In this document: positions 1-5,983 of the stretch, piece by piece
Numbering within the stretch: position 1 is the stretch's first letter
Layout: each line of letters starts with the position of its first letter
Source: an uncultured Granulicatella sp.
GTDB taxonomy: Bacteria; Bacillota; Bacilli; Lactobacillales; Aerococcaceae
Direction: 5' to 3'
Length of the DNA stretch: 11,640 nt
NCBI GenBank assembly: GCA_947254045.1
Contig: CAMYBO010000025.1
Span: 1-11,640 of the forward strand
Position numbers and translations under genes: made by a program
The notes under the pieces: model-generated
Told to the model about the DNA's origin: nothing
The model's input: only the letters and a program-made list of their open reading frames with translations
Databases searched by the model: none

Positions 1-47
1 GATGAGCGCAATAGTCTCGTGGGCTCGGAGATGTGTATAAGAGACAG
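1..47. other. Illumina Nextera i7-side adapter (artefact)
   Basis: Not genomic DNA. Positions 14-28 match the Nextera i7-side primer sequence and 29-47 the 19-bp Tn5 mosaic end (AGATGTGTATAAGAGACAG). Positions 4-13 fit a 10-nt i7 index and 1-3 (GAT) the end of the P7 primer. Genomic sequence starts at 48, inside the riboswitch. Confidence 0.98.
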
Positions 48-185
48 AACTTGAGGTGCGGATGACAAAAGTACGTGATTACGGAAAGGGGATTTCGCCG
101 AAATGTAGCAAAGCTATGTTGGGGGCTGGTCATAATAGGTCAGTCACTGTCACACTTTCTGCCCAGAACAGTGTGAAGTGCAATC
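48..185 (+). ncRNA. Lysine riboswitch (L box) aptamer, 5' edge truncated
   Basis: The conserved blocks of the lysine riboswitch appear in order: GAGGTGCG (53-60), AGTA (70-73), GAAAGGGG (84-91), CGCCGAA (96-102), TGGG (120-123), CTGTCA (147-152), and a GAAGTGC-like 3' junction (175-181). Visible helices are P2b CGT/ACG (74-76/81-83), P3 (103-109/113-119), P4 (124-131/138-145, three G-U pairs) and P5 (151-156/170-175, with TTCT/AGAA inside). P1 would join the bases ending at 53 with those starting at 181, but most of its 5' strand is missing because the adapter begins there. In this family lysine binding normally turns off lysine synthesis or uptake genes. The promoter lies outside the window. 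The P2b and P3 loops are unusually short. Conserved blocks make the class call fairly secure; the fold was drawn by hand. Confidence 0.85.
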
Positions 186-264
186 AATTGCCGGGCAAAA
201 GCAGTTTATGCTAATTTTTTCTGTACACTTTTTTTAGGATAAGAGTCTATTCAGGAGAGATTGC
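180..264 (+). promoter_or_regulatory. Putative antiterminator pairing of the riboswitch
   Basis: GCAATC at 180-185 is perfectly complementary to GATTGC at 259-264, and T179-G265 adds a wobble pair. The left arm overlaps the expected 3' strand of riboswitch helix P1, and the right arm lies in the 5' arm of the downstream terminator. The two structures therefore exclude each other, as expected for a transcriptional OFF switch. This is inferred from complementarity only. Confidence 0.55.
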
Positions 265-293
265 GAACCTTTTGTTCGTGATCTCTCTTTTTT
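255..293 (+). terminator. Riboswitch-controlled intrinsic terminator
   Basis: A 14-bp stem (255-268 with 274-287, including two G-U wobbles) and a CTTTT loop are followed by a run of six T (288-293). It lies between the aptamer and the binding-protein gene, so it should stop transcription before the transporter when lysine is bound. Confidence 0.88.
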
Positions 294-333
294 ATTTGAG
301 TCCAAAGTTTATAACCAAGAGGAGAGGATTTTT

Positions 334-1146
334 ATGAAAAAAAATTTATTAAAAGGATTATTAACGGTAGCAATCGGTTTAGGTTTAGCTGCATGTGGAA
401 GTAAATCATCAAGCAGCCAATTAGTTGTTGGGATGGAAGCAGGATATCCACCATTTAACTGGACACAACAAACAGATGCTAACGGAGCTGTAAAAATCCA
501 AGGTACAAATGATTATGCTGGCGGTTATGACGTTGAAATTGCAAAACGTGTCGCTAAAAAATTAAATAAAGAATTAGTTGTTGTAAAAACTGAGTGGGAT
601 GGCTTAACACCAGGCGTTGTTTCTGGTAAACTAGATGCAATCATAGCTGGTATGAGTCCAACTGCTGAAAGAAAAGAAGCAATTGATTTCTCTGATAACT
701 ATTACAAATCACAATTAGTAATGATTGTTAAAAAAGGTAGCAAATTTGAACAAGCTAAAACATTAGCTGACTTCTCAGGCGCTAAAGTAACTGGACAATT
801 AAACACTTTCCACTATAACGTGATTGATCAAATTCCAGGCGTTGCAAAACAACCTGCAATGGACAACTTCCCTGCAATGCGTGTAGCATTACAAGCTGGA
901 ACAATTGATGCATATGTTTCTGAATTGCCTGAAGGTGTTTCTGCTCAATCTGCAAATTCAGATTTCGTAATGATTAAATTATCTGATGGATTCCAAGCAA
1001 GTGATGAAGATACAGATACAGCTGTTGGATTGAAAAAAAATAGTCCATTAAAAGATGCTATCAACAAAGCTTTATCAGAAATTTCTGATGCAGAACGTCA
1101 ACAAATTATGGATGAAGCAATCAAAAATCAACCAGCTGCTAACTAA
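334..1146 (+). CDS. Amino-acid ABC transporter substrate-binding lipoprotein, probably lysine
   Basis: Extracellular receptor of a polar amino-acid ABC importer, 270 aa. A short signal peptide (basic MKKNLLK, then a hydrophobic stretch) ends in the lipobox L18-A-A-C21, so the mature protein should be lipid-anchored at Cys21. The rest reads as a bacterial type 3 solute-binding protein: VGMEAGYPPF near 32-41, GGYDVEIAKRVAKKL near 63-77, DGLTPGVVSGKLDAIIAGM near 89-107 and PTAERKEAIDFSDNYY near 109-124. ATG at 334 follows a good GGAGAGG site (321-327). A tandem TAATAA stop ends it. It is the first gene of a three-gene operon behind a lysine riboswitch, which makes lysine the favoured ligand; arginine, histidine or another polar amino acid cannot be excluded from the protein alone. 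Family call secure, substrate inferred. Confidence 0.93.
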   Translation: MKKNLLKGLLTVAIGLGLAACGSKSSSSQLVVGMEAGYPPFNWTQQTDANGAVKIQGTNDYAGGYDVEIAKRVAKKLNKELVVVKTEWDGLTPGVVSGKLDAIIAGMSPTAERKEAIDFSDNYYKSQLVMIVKKGSKFEQAKTLADFSGAKVTGQLNTFHYNVIDQIPGVAKQPAMDNFPAMRVALQAGTIDAYVSELPEGVSAQSANSDFVMIKLSDGFQASDEDTDTAVGLKKNSPLKDAINKALSEISDAERQQIMDEAIKNQPAAN

Positions 1147-1164
1147 TAAACATATTTTACTAAA

Positions 1165-1186
1165 CTAGAAGGGGAAACCCTTCTAG
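1165..1186 (+). promoter_or_regulatory. Intercistronic hairpin with GAAA tetraloop
   Basis: A perfect 9-bp stem (1165-1173 with 1178-1186) is capped by GAAA, a GNRA tetraloop, in the 72-bp gap between binding-protein and permease genes. No T-run follows, so it is not a standard terminator. It may protect the upstream mRNA end after processing, giving more binding protein than permease; that role is inferred. Confidence 0.7.
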
Positions 1187-1218
1187 ATACATAACTAAAA
1201 AAAGAAAGAGGGCAAAAG

Positions 1219-1986
1219 ATGAATATTGAATGGATTATCAAAATTATACAAGATAATTGGCCAATGTTTCTAAATGGAGCTTGGGTAACCTTATATATTT
1301 CAATTATTGGGACAATTATTGGAACAGGAATCGGATTATTAATAGGATTAGTAAAAACTATTCCTATGCCAGAAAAAGGTTCGAAAAGAATTACTTTAAA
1401 AATTGCTAATGCAATTTTAACAGCTTATACAGAGTTCTTTAGAGGAACACCAATGATTGTACAAGCAATGGTTATTTATTATGGGTCAGCATTAGCGTTT
1501 GGAATTGATATGGATCGTACATTTGCTGCGATTTTCATTGTATCTATTAACACAGGTGCATATATGTCTGAGATTGTTCGTGGAGGGATTATTTCTATCG
1601 ACAAAGGACAATTTGAAGCTGCTCAAGCCATTGGGATGACACATACTCAAACAATGATGAATGTTGTATTCCCACAAGTTATTCGTAATATTCTTCCTGC
1701 AACAGGAAATGAGTTTGTTATCAATATCAAAGATACTTCTGTATTGAACGTAATTTCTGTTTCAGAATTATATTTTGCAACAAAAACAGTTGCGGGAGCA
1801 AACTTCCGTTATTTTGAAACATTCTTTGTCACATTGATTTTATACTTCATTATGACAACTGTTGTAACACAAATTTTACGTTATATTGAACGTAAAATGG
1901 ATGGTCCTGATAACTATGAAATCATTCATTCAGATCCATTAAATTCAATGGCATCTGTATACGAAAAAACGAAAGGGAAAGGATAA
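1219..1986 (+). CDS. Amino-acid ABC transporter permease (HisM/GlnP family)
   Basis: Membrane subunit of the same importer, 255 aa. The His/Glu/Gln/Arg/opine permease signature is visible: FRGTP at 74-78 and the ATPase-contacting EAA loop at about 133-153 (E133-A-A..A-I-G139, then FPQ). Hydrophobic segments suitable for membrane spans lie near 20-45, 78-95, 102-117, 155-180 and 199-222, about five in all, as usual for the family. A polar tail of about 30 residues follows. ATG at 1219 is preceded by AGAGGG (1207-1212). Only five bases separate it from the ATPase gene, so the two are surely cotranscribed. A homodimer is likely because only one permease gene is present. Substrate specificity is inferred from the riboswitch, not from this protein. 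Confidence 0.94.
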   Translation: MNIEWIIKIIQDNWPMFLNGAWVTLYISIIGTIIGTGIGLLIGLVKTIPMPEKGSKRITLKIANAILTAYTEFFRGTPMIVQAMVIYYGSALAFGIDMDRTFAAIFIVSINTGAYMSEIVRGGIISIDKGQFEAAQAIGMTHTQTMMNVVFPQVIRNILPATGNEFVINIKDTSVLNVISVSELYFATKTVAGANFRYFETFFVTLILYFIMTTVVTQILRYIERKMDGPDNYEIIHSDPLNSMASVYEKTKGKG

Positions 1987-1991
1987 GAATC

Positions 1992-2729
1992 ATGAGTCAA
2001 GAAGTAGTAACGATTAAACATTTAAATAAAGTATTCGGGACTCATGAAGTCCTTAAAGATATTTCATTTTCAGTAGAATCTGGTGAAGTAGTAACGATTA
2101 TTGGTTCTTCAGGTTCTGGTAAATCTACTTTATTACGTTGTGTAAACTTATTAGAAAAACCAACTTCAGGTGAAATTTTATATAATGGAAAAAATATTTT
2201 AGATGAGGATACAAATATTTATGAATATCGTACTCATTTAGGAATGGTGTTCCAACAATTTAATTTGTTTAATAACTTAAATGTATTAGAAAACTGTACA
2301 GTTGGACCTATTAAAGTGTTGAAAAAATCTAAAGAAGAAGCTGAAAAAATTGCGAAAGGTTTCTTAGAAAAAGTTGGAATGAGTGCCTATTTAAATGCTC
2401 GCCCTCGTCAATTGTCAGGTGGACAAAAGCAACGTGTAGCGATTGCTAGAGCGTTATCCATGCAACCAGATGTATTGTTATTTGATGAACCAACTTCTGC
2501 ATTAGATCCAGAGATGGTAAATGAAGTTTTAGAGACAATGAAGAGTTTAGCTCATACTGGGTTAACAATGATTATTGTAACTCATGAAATGGAATTTGCT
2601 AGAGATGTCAGTGACCGTGTTATCTTTATGGATAAAGGGGTTATTGCTGAAGAAGGGACTGCAGAGCAAATCTTTACAAATCCACAAAAAGAAAGAACAA
2701 AAGAATTCTTAATGCGTGTATTGTCGTAA
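1992..2729 (+). CDS. Amino-acid ABC transporter ATP-binding protein (GlnQ/HisP family)
   Basis: Cytoplasmic ATPase that powers the importer, 245 aa, full length for the family. All motifs are intact: Walker A GSSGSGKST (38-46), Q-loop Gln88/Gln89 in VFQQF, signature LSGGQ (141-145), Walker B VLLFDEP (161-167, with D165 and E166), D-loop SALD (169-172) and switch His198 in VTHEM. The Shine-Dalgarno sequence (about GGGAAAGGA) lies inside the end of the permease gene, suggesting translational coupling. It is the last gene of the lysine-riboswitch operon; a strong terminator follows at 2756-2795. Confidence 0.96.
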   Translation: MSQEVVTIKHLNKVFGTHEVLKDISFSVESGEVVTIIGSSGSGKSTLLRCVNLLEKPTSGEILYNGKNILDEDTNIYEYRTHLGMVFQQFNLFNNLNVLENCTVGPIKVLKKSKEEAEKIAKGFLEKVGMSAYLNARPRQLSGGQKQRVAIARALSMQPDVLLFDEPTSALDPEMVNEVLETMKSLAHTGLTMIIVTHEMEFARDVSDRVIFMDKGVIAEEGTAEQIFTNPQKERTKEFLMRVLS

Positions 2730-2741
2730 ATTGGCTTTTCT

Positions 2742-2766
2742 AATAGTAGTAAAGGACGGCAGCAGA
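2742..2766 (+). repeat. Dispersed repeat, copy 1 (after ABC ATPase)
   Basis: These 25 bases (starting AATAGTAGTAAAGGACG, then GCAGCAGA) recur as 24 bases at 11464-11487 with a single-base indel. The copy starts 12 bases after the ATPase stop codon and supplies most of the 5' arm of the terminator hairpin. I do not recognise the element. Confidence 0.8.
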
Positions 2767-2795
2767 TATTAAAAGGTATCTGCTGCCGTATTGTT
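2756..2795 (+). terminator. Intrinsic terminator of the ABC transporter operon
   Basis: A perfect 13-bp GC-rich stem (2756-2768 with 2777-2789) with an 8-nt loop is followed by ATTGTTTTT. It lies between the convergent ABC ATPase and ferredoxin genes. On the minus strand the flank is T-poor, so bidirectional action is possible but weaker. Confidence 0.85.
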
Positions 2796-2804
2796 TTTGA
2801 GAAG

Positions 2805-3047
2805 CTAAAAAGGAGAATTTTTTCGTTTAATGGCTCCTGTTGGACAGTGAGTGTAGGCTTCTTTAAAAGCTTCCATTTCTTGTTCAGGAATTGGTAGGGC
2901 TCCGGTATTATCGTCATGTTTCATGAACGCTATTCCATTATTATCATATTCAAAAAGATTACTTGCTTTTAGTTGGCAAATTCCACAAGCAATACAACTT
3001 TCACAGTCAACTTTGCCATAAATTGATTGTAGTTTTTTTGAAACCAT
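2805..3047 (-). CDS. fer: Ferredoxin, single [4Fe-4S] cluster
   Basis: Small cytoplasmic electron carrier, 80 aa from the chosen start. The cluster ligands are Cys18, Cys21 and Cys24 in CIACGIC, plus Cys68 in THCPTGAI, the pattern of Bacillus-type Fer with one cluster and acidic linker residues in between. Cys15 is an extra cysteine just before the motif. The reading frame is open to a TTG at 3068, but ATG at 3047 lies six bases after GGAGGG (3054-3059), which would otherwise be coding, so ATG is preferred. It is transcribed away from the LysM gene. A possible promoter on the minus strand is TTGTCA, 17 bp, TTTAAA within the shared intergenic region, but that region is so A/T-rich that I do not list it separately. 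The redox partner is unknown. Confidence 0.93.
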   Translation of the reverse strand: MVSKKLQSIYGKVDCESCIACGICQLKASNLFEYDNNGIAFMKHDDNTGALPIPEQEMEAFKEAYTHCPTGAIKRKNSPF

Positions 3048-3053
3048 AAGTCT

Positions 3054-3059
3054 CCCTCC
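3054..3059 (-). promoter_or_regulatory. Ribosome binding site fixing the fer start
   Basis: GGAGGG on the minus strand, six bases before ATG at 3047. It argues against the longer TTG-initiated frame. Confidence 0.85.
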
Positions 3060-3141
3060 AATTATCAATATGATATTTGTTGTTTTAGTGTCTCATATTT
3101 CAAAAAAAATTTCAAAACATTTAAAATTTTTTAAAAAAGCA

Positions 3142-3169
3142 ATGACAATCACAAAAAATGTGCTAAAAT
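3142..3169 (+). promoter_or_regulatory. Putative distal promoter of the LysM gene
   Basis: ATGACA (3142-3147), 16 bp, then TAAAAT (3164-3169) with the extended -10 TGC at 3161-3163. It shares the 11-mer AAAATGTGCTA with the proximal promoter 51 bp downstream. Confidence 0.5.
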
Positions 3170-3190
3170 ATTATCTATAGATTGAAAAGA

Positions 3191-3220
3191 TTGCATATTA
3201 TTAAGAAAATGTGCTATAGT
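3191..3220 (+). promoter_or_regulatory. Putative proximal promoter of the LysM gene
   Basis: TTGCAT (3191-3196), 18 bp, then TATAGT (3215-3220) with an extended -10 TGC at 3212-3214. It is correctly placed for transcription starting about 45-50 bases before the LysM ATG. Confidence 0.6.
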
Positions 3221-3260
3221 TTTAAATGAATAAAGTCTAATGACGACAGTGGTTGAATTT

Positions 3261-3266
3261 AGGAGG
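3261..3266 (+). promoter_or_regulatory. Ribosome binding site fixing the LysM gene start
   Basis: AGGAGG lies seven bases before ATG at 3274. An upstream in-frame start at 3253 would place this site inside the coding region, so 3274 is preferred. Confidence 0.88.
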
Positions 3267-3273
3267 ATTTTTA

Positions 3274-3849
3274 ATGAGTGATAATTTAAATAATAAAAGA
3301 AGCCCAAAAGAAGAACAACCATGGGATCGCCAATTTGGTGAAGATACGCAGAAAGCACGTCAGTATTCACGGAGTGCTCGTAATGCTAAGGGGAAAGCAT
3401 CAGCTCCATTATTAAGTGTACTATTATTTGTATTTATTGTAGTTGTAGTATCTCCATTATTATTTATGATGTGGTTCTATTGGTCAAGTTCAAAAGCTGA
3501 GGTTAAACCACGTACAGCGGATGAAGTAATGTTGACAAAAGTAGTGGAAACAACTACAGCAGAAACAACTACAGCAGAAACAACGGTTTCTACAACAAGT
3601 GCAAATACTACAACTTCATCATCTACTTCAAGACAGCAACAAAATAATCAAAGAGAACAAAATACACCAGAAACACCTACTACACAAAATGGTGCATATG
3701 GAAGTTATACAGTTCAAGCTGGTGAAACATTATATAGAATTGCAGTAAATCATGGAATGGACGTTGATACATTAAAATCTATTAATGGATTAACAAGCAA
3801 TAACATTTCACCGGGAATGCATTTAAAAGTATTACAACCAAGACAATAA
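3274..3849 (+). CDS. Membrane-anchored LysM domain protein
   Basis: Predicted cell-wall-binding protein, 191 aa, type II membrane topology. Residues 1-45 are charged and cytoplasmic (rich in K, R, E, D), about 46-70 form one membrane span (APLLSVLLFVFIVVVV onward), 71-143 are a Thr/Ser/Gln-rich extracellular linker, and 144-187 form one C-terminal LysM domain (YTVQAGETLYRIAVNHGM, later LKSINGLTSNNISPGMHLKV) that should bind peptidoglycan. No catalytic domain is present. The linker holds two identical ETTTA units plus ETT. Proteins of this layout sit between the ferredoxin/recQ region and cmk in enterococci, so this is a conserved neighbour, but its function is not established as far as I know. 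It has its own promoters and a hairpin after the stop. Confidence 0.9.
   Translation: MSDNLNNKRSPKEEQPWDRQFGEDTQKARQYSRSARNAKGKASAPLLSVLLFVFIVVVVSPLLFMMWFYWSSSKAEVKPRTADEVMLTKVVETTTAETTTAETTVSTTSANTTTSSSTSRQQQNNQREQNTPETPTTQNGAYGSYTVQAGETLYRIAVNHGMDVDTLKSINGLTSNNISPGMHLKVLQPRQ
3547..3584 (+). repeat. In-frame 15-bp tandem repeat in the LysM linker
   Basis: Two exact copies of GAAACAACTACAGCA (3547-3561, 3562-3576) and eight bases of a third. Each encodes ETTTA. Such repeats can change copy number by slippage and alter linker length without a frameshift. Confidence 0.9.
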
Positions 3850-3890
3850 CAGCTAAAGGCTGGGCAGCAAGTCCAGCCTTTTAGGTTGTT
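3848..3890 (+). terminator. Hairpin, probable weak terminator after the LysM gene
   Basis: A 9-bp stem (3855-3863 with 3873-3881) extends outward through TC/GA and AACA/TGTT pairs (3848-3890 overall). The T-run after the core stem is only four bases, so read-through into cmk is likely; no clear separate cmk promoter is visible. Confidence 0.55.
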
Positions 3891-3928
3891 ATAGGGAAAA
3901 ATTTAAAAATCTAAAGGAGACATAATTT

Positions 3929-4588
3929 ATGCAAGTTGCAATTGATGGACCTGCTTCATCTGGAAAAAGTACTATTTCAAAATTAATTGCGAAAGAAAAT
4001 CACTTTTTATATTTAGATACAGGTGCGATGTATCGTGTGGTGACTTTAGCAGTTTTACGTAATCATATTTCATTAGAAGACCATGATGCTATTTATGAGT
4101 TAGTTCAAAATATTGAAATTCGTTTTTCAATGAAAGATGGAAAACAAAGTGTATTTATGAATGGCGAAGATGTAACCGATGAAATTAGAAGTGTGGAAGT
4201 CACTAAAAATGTTTCAGCTGTTTCAGCTATAAAAGAAGTTCGTACTAGATTGGTTCATTTGCAGCAAGAAATAGCAGAGAATCATTCAATTATTATGGAT
4301 GGAAGAGATATTGGTACTGTTGTACTTCCGCAAGCTGAAATTAAAATCTTCCTTGTTGCAAGTGTAGAAGAACGTGCTAAACGTCGTTTTATTGAAAATC
4401 AAGAAAAAGGAATTGAGATGTCTTATGAAGAATTAGTGGAAGATATTCGTAGACGTGATCATATTGATTCTACTCGTAAAGAATCACCACTAAGAAAAGC
4501 AGAAGATGCGATTGAAATTGATACAACTACAATGACGATTGAAGATGTCGTAAAAACTGTAACTGCATTAATTCAAAAGAACCAATAG
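3929..4588 (+). CDS. cmk: Cytidylate kinase
   Basis: Phosphorylates CMP and dCMP to the diphosphates using ATP, in pyrimidine nucleotide salvage and lipid/DNA precursor supply. Length is 219 aa, normal for bacterial Cmk. Motifs: P-loop GPASSGKST (7-15), DTGAMYR (30-36) at the nucleotide site, MDGRDIGT (123-130), the lid RRRDHIDSTR (174-183), and SPL..A.DA..IDTT (186-200). The usual Gly in the P-loop GPAGSGKS is Ser10 here, a mild substitution. ATG at 3929 follows AAAGGAG (3913-3919). It precedes rpsA, the common Firmicute and proteobacterial order, with 130 bp between them. Confidence 0.97.
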   Translation: MQVAIDGPASSGKSTISKLIAKENHFLYLDTGAMYRVVTLAVLRNHISLEDHDAIYELVQNIEIRFSMKDGKQSVFMNGEDVTDEIRSVEVTKNVSAVSAIKEVRTRLVHLQQEIAENHSIIMDGRDIGTVVLPQAEIKIFLVASVEERAKRRFIENQEKGIEMSYEELVEDIRRRDHIDSTRKESPLRKAEDAIEIDTTTMTIEDVVKTVTALIQKNQ

Positions 4589-4613
4589 TATAGCCATTTT
4601 TAAAGGATATTAC

Positions 4614-4642
4614 TAGAATTGTGAAAGAAATAGTGATATGAT
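4614..4642 (+). promoter_or_regulatory. Putative rpsA promoter (extended -10)
   Basis: TATGAT (4637-4642) preceded by TGA (extended -10), with only a poor -35 (TAGAAT, 4614-4619) at 17-bp spacing. It lies in the cmk-rpsA gap about 77 bases before the rpsA start. Confidence 0.45.
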
Positions 4643-4705
4643 GTAAAAAGGAGAAAAAATAAATTTTTAGGATTATTTTTTCGTTCGAATGAATGGTTGC
4701 GTAAT

Positions 4706-4711
4706 AGGAGG
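4706..4711 (+). promoter_or_regulatory. Ribosome binding site fixing the rpsA start
   Basis: AGGAGG seven bases before ATG at 4719. A frame open from 4689 would run through this site. Confidence 0.88.
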
Positions 4712-4718
4712 AAGTCAA

Positions 4719-5912
4719 ATGTCAGAATTACAAACAATGCAAGATGCACTTGATATTGTTAAAGATATCCAAGTAGGAGACTTAGTTCAAGGAGAAGTGC
4801 TAGTTTTACAAGATAAACAAGCTATTGTTGGTATTATTGGTGGAGGTGTTGAAGGTGTTATTCCTTTTAATGAATTATCAGCAACTCCATTTGAAAAAAT
4901 TGAAGATGTTGTAAAAGTGGGAGATGTATTAGACTTAGTAGTCATTAAACCGATTAAAGATAAAGAAAATGGTAGTTTCTTACTTTCAAAACGTCGTGTA
5001 GATGCTCGTAAAGTTTGGGAAGACCTTCAAGCTAAAGCAGATAATCATGAACAAGTTGAAGGAACTGTAAAAGACGTAGTGAAAGGTGGATTAATTGTAG
5101 ATGCAGGTGTGCGTGCATTTGTACCTGCTTCAATGATTTCTGACCACTTCGTTTCAGATTTAAAACAATTTAAAGGACAAACATTCGTATTTGATATCGT
5201 TGAAATTTTACCAGCATATCATCGTTTAATTTTATCTCGTAAAGAAATCGTAGCAAATGAAAAAGCTGCTAAACGTGCTTCTGCGTTAGAAGCTGTTTAT
5301 GAAGGAGCTATTGTTACAGGTAAAGTTGCTCGTTTAACAGATTTTGGTGCTTTCATTGATTTAGGTGGAATTGATGGTTTAGTTCATGTTTCTGAAATTT
5401 CTCATCAACATGTTTCAAAACCAAGTGATTTCTTAGCAGTAGGACAAACTGTAGAAGCAAAAGTTATTGCAGTAGATGCTGAAAAAGGTCGTGTTTCTCT
5501 ATCAATTAAAGAAACAGTTGCTGGACCTTGGGACAATATTACTGAGCGTGCAGCAGTTGATTCTATATTAGTAGGAACTGTTAAACGTTTTGCAGCATTT
5601 GGAGCATTTGTTGAATTATTCCCTGGAGTAGAAGGATTAGTTCACATTTCTCAAATTGCTCATAAACATATCGCAACTCCTCAAGAAGTTCTTCAAGTAG
5701 GACAAGAAGTATCTGTTAAAGTTTTAGACGTAAACGAAGCTGAAAAACGCATTTCATTAAGTATTAAAGCTTTAGAAGAAGCTCCAGTTGTTGAAAAACC
5801 TGAAGTTGAAGAAGCTGTGGAAGAAGAATACGTGTTACCTGAAGAAGATGTAACATTTTCATTAGCAGATCGTTTAGGTGAACAATTATCTGAATTAGTT
5901 GTTGAAGACTAA
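4719..5912 (+). CDS. rpsA: 30S ribosomal protein S1 (four-domain Firmicute type)
   Basis: RNA-binding S1 protein, 397 aa. Four S1/OB-fold repeats are visible at about 19-92, 110-175, 195-264 and 282-351. The last two are the most canonical (GKVARLTDFGAFIDL, GLVHVSEIS; GTVKRFAAFGAFVEL, GLVHISQIA, each ending SLSIK). An acidic tail (about 352-397) follows. This is the short form typical of low-GC Gram-positives; E. coli S1 has six domains and docks on S2 through the first two. Its role in mRNA recruitment in Firmicutes is less central than in proteobacteria. Start chosen at ATG 4719. The gene lies between cmk and der, and a terminator follows 20 bases after the stop. Confidence 0.96.
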   Translation: MSELQTMQDALDIVKDIQVGDLVQGEVLVLQDKQAIVGIIGGGVEGVIPFNELSATPFEKIEDVVKVGDVLDLVVIKPIKDKENGSFLLSKRRVDARKVWEDLQAKADNHEQVEGTVKDVVKGGLIVDAGVRAFVPASMISDHFVSDLKQFKGQTFVFDIVEILPAYHRLILSRKEIVANEKAAKRASALEAVYEGAIVTGKVARLTDFGAFIDLGGIDGLVHVSEISHQHVSKPSDFLAVGQTVEAKVIAVDAEKGRVSLSIKETVAGPWDNITERAAVDSILVGTVKRFAAFGAFVELFPGVEGLVHISQIAHKHIATPQEVLQVGQEVSVKVLDVNEAEKRISLSIKALEEAPVVEKPEVEEAVEEEYVLPEEDVTFSLADRLGEQLSELVVED

Positions 5913-5932
5913 TAGTAAATATTAAATTTGGG

Positions 5933-5965
5933 TGAGGTTGGGAAAAACTCCCAGCCTCATTTTTT
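5933..5965 (+). terminator. Intrinsic terminator between rpsA and der
   Basis: An 11-bp stem (5933-5943 with 5949-5959, one wobble), AAAAC loop and TTTTTT (5960-5965). The der ribosome binding site begins only five bases after the T-run, so der must rely on read-through or on a promoter inside rpsA. Confidence 0.88.
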
Positions 5966-5983
5966 GAGAAAGGAGGAATTTTG

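Noticed and set aside
200..220. AGCA/TGCT hairpin with T-run as an extra terminator in the riboswitch leader
   Set aside because: Only four pairs; the 14-bp hairpin at 255-293 is a far better terminator.
2582..2917. Minus-strand 111-codon open frame
   Set aside because: It overlaps both the ABC ATPase and fer in another frame, crosses the terminator and has no recognisable motif.
3060..3150. Minus-strand promoter for fer (TTGTCA, 17 bp, TTTAAA)
   Set aside because: Plausible but only partial matches in very A/T-rich DNA, and it overlaps the plus-strand promoter; not listed as a feature.
4527..4718. Minus-strand short frame across the cmk-rpsA gap
   Set aside because: No ribosome binding site or family features; overlaps the end of cmk and the rpsA leader.
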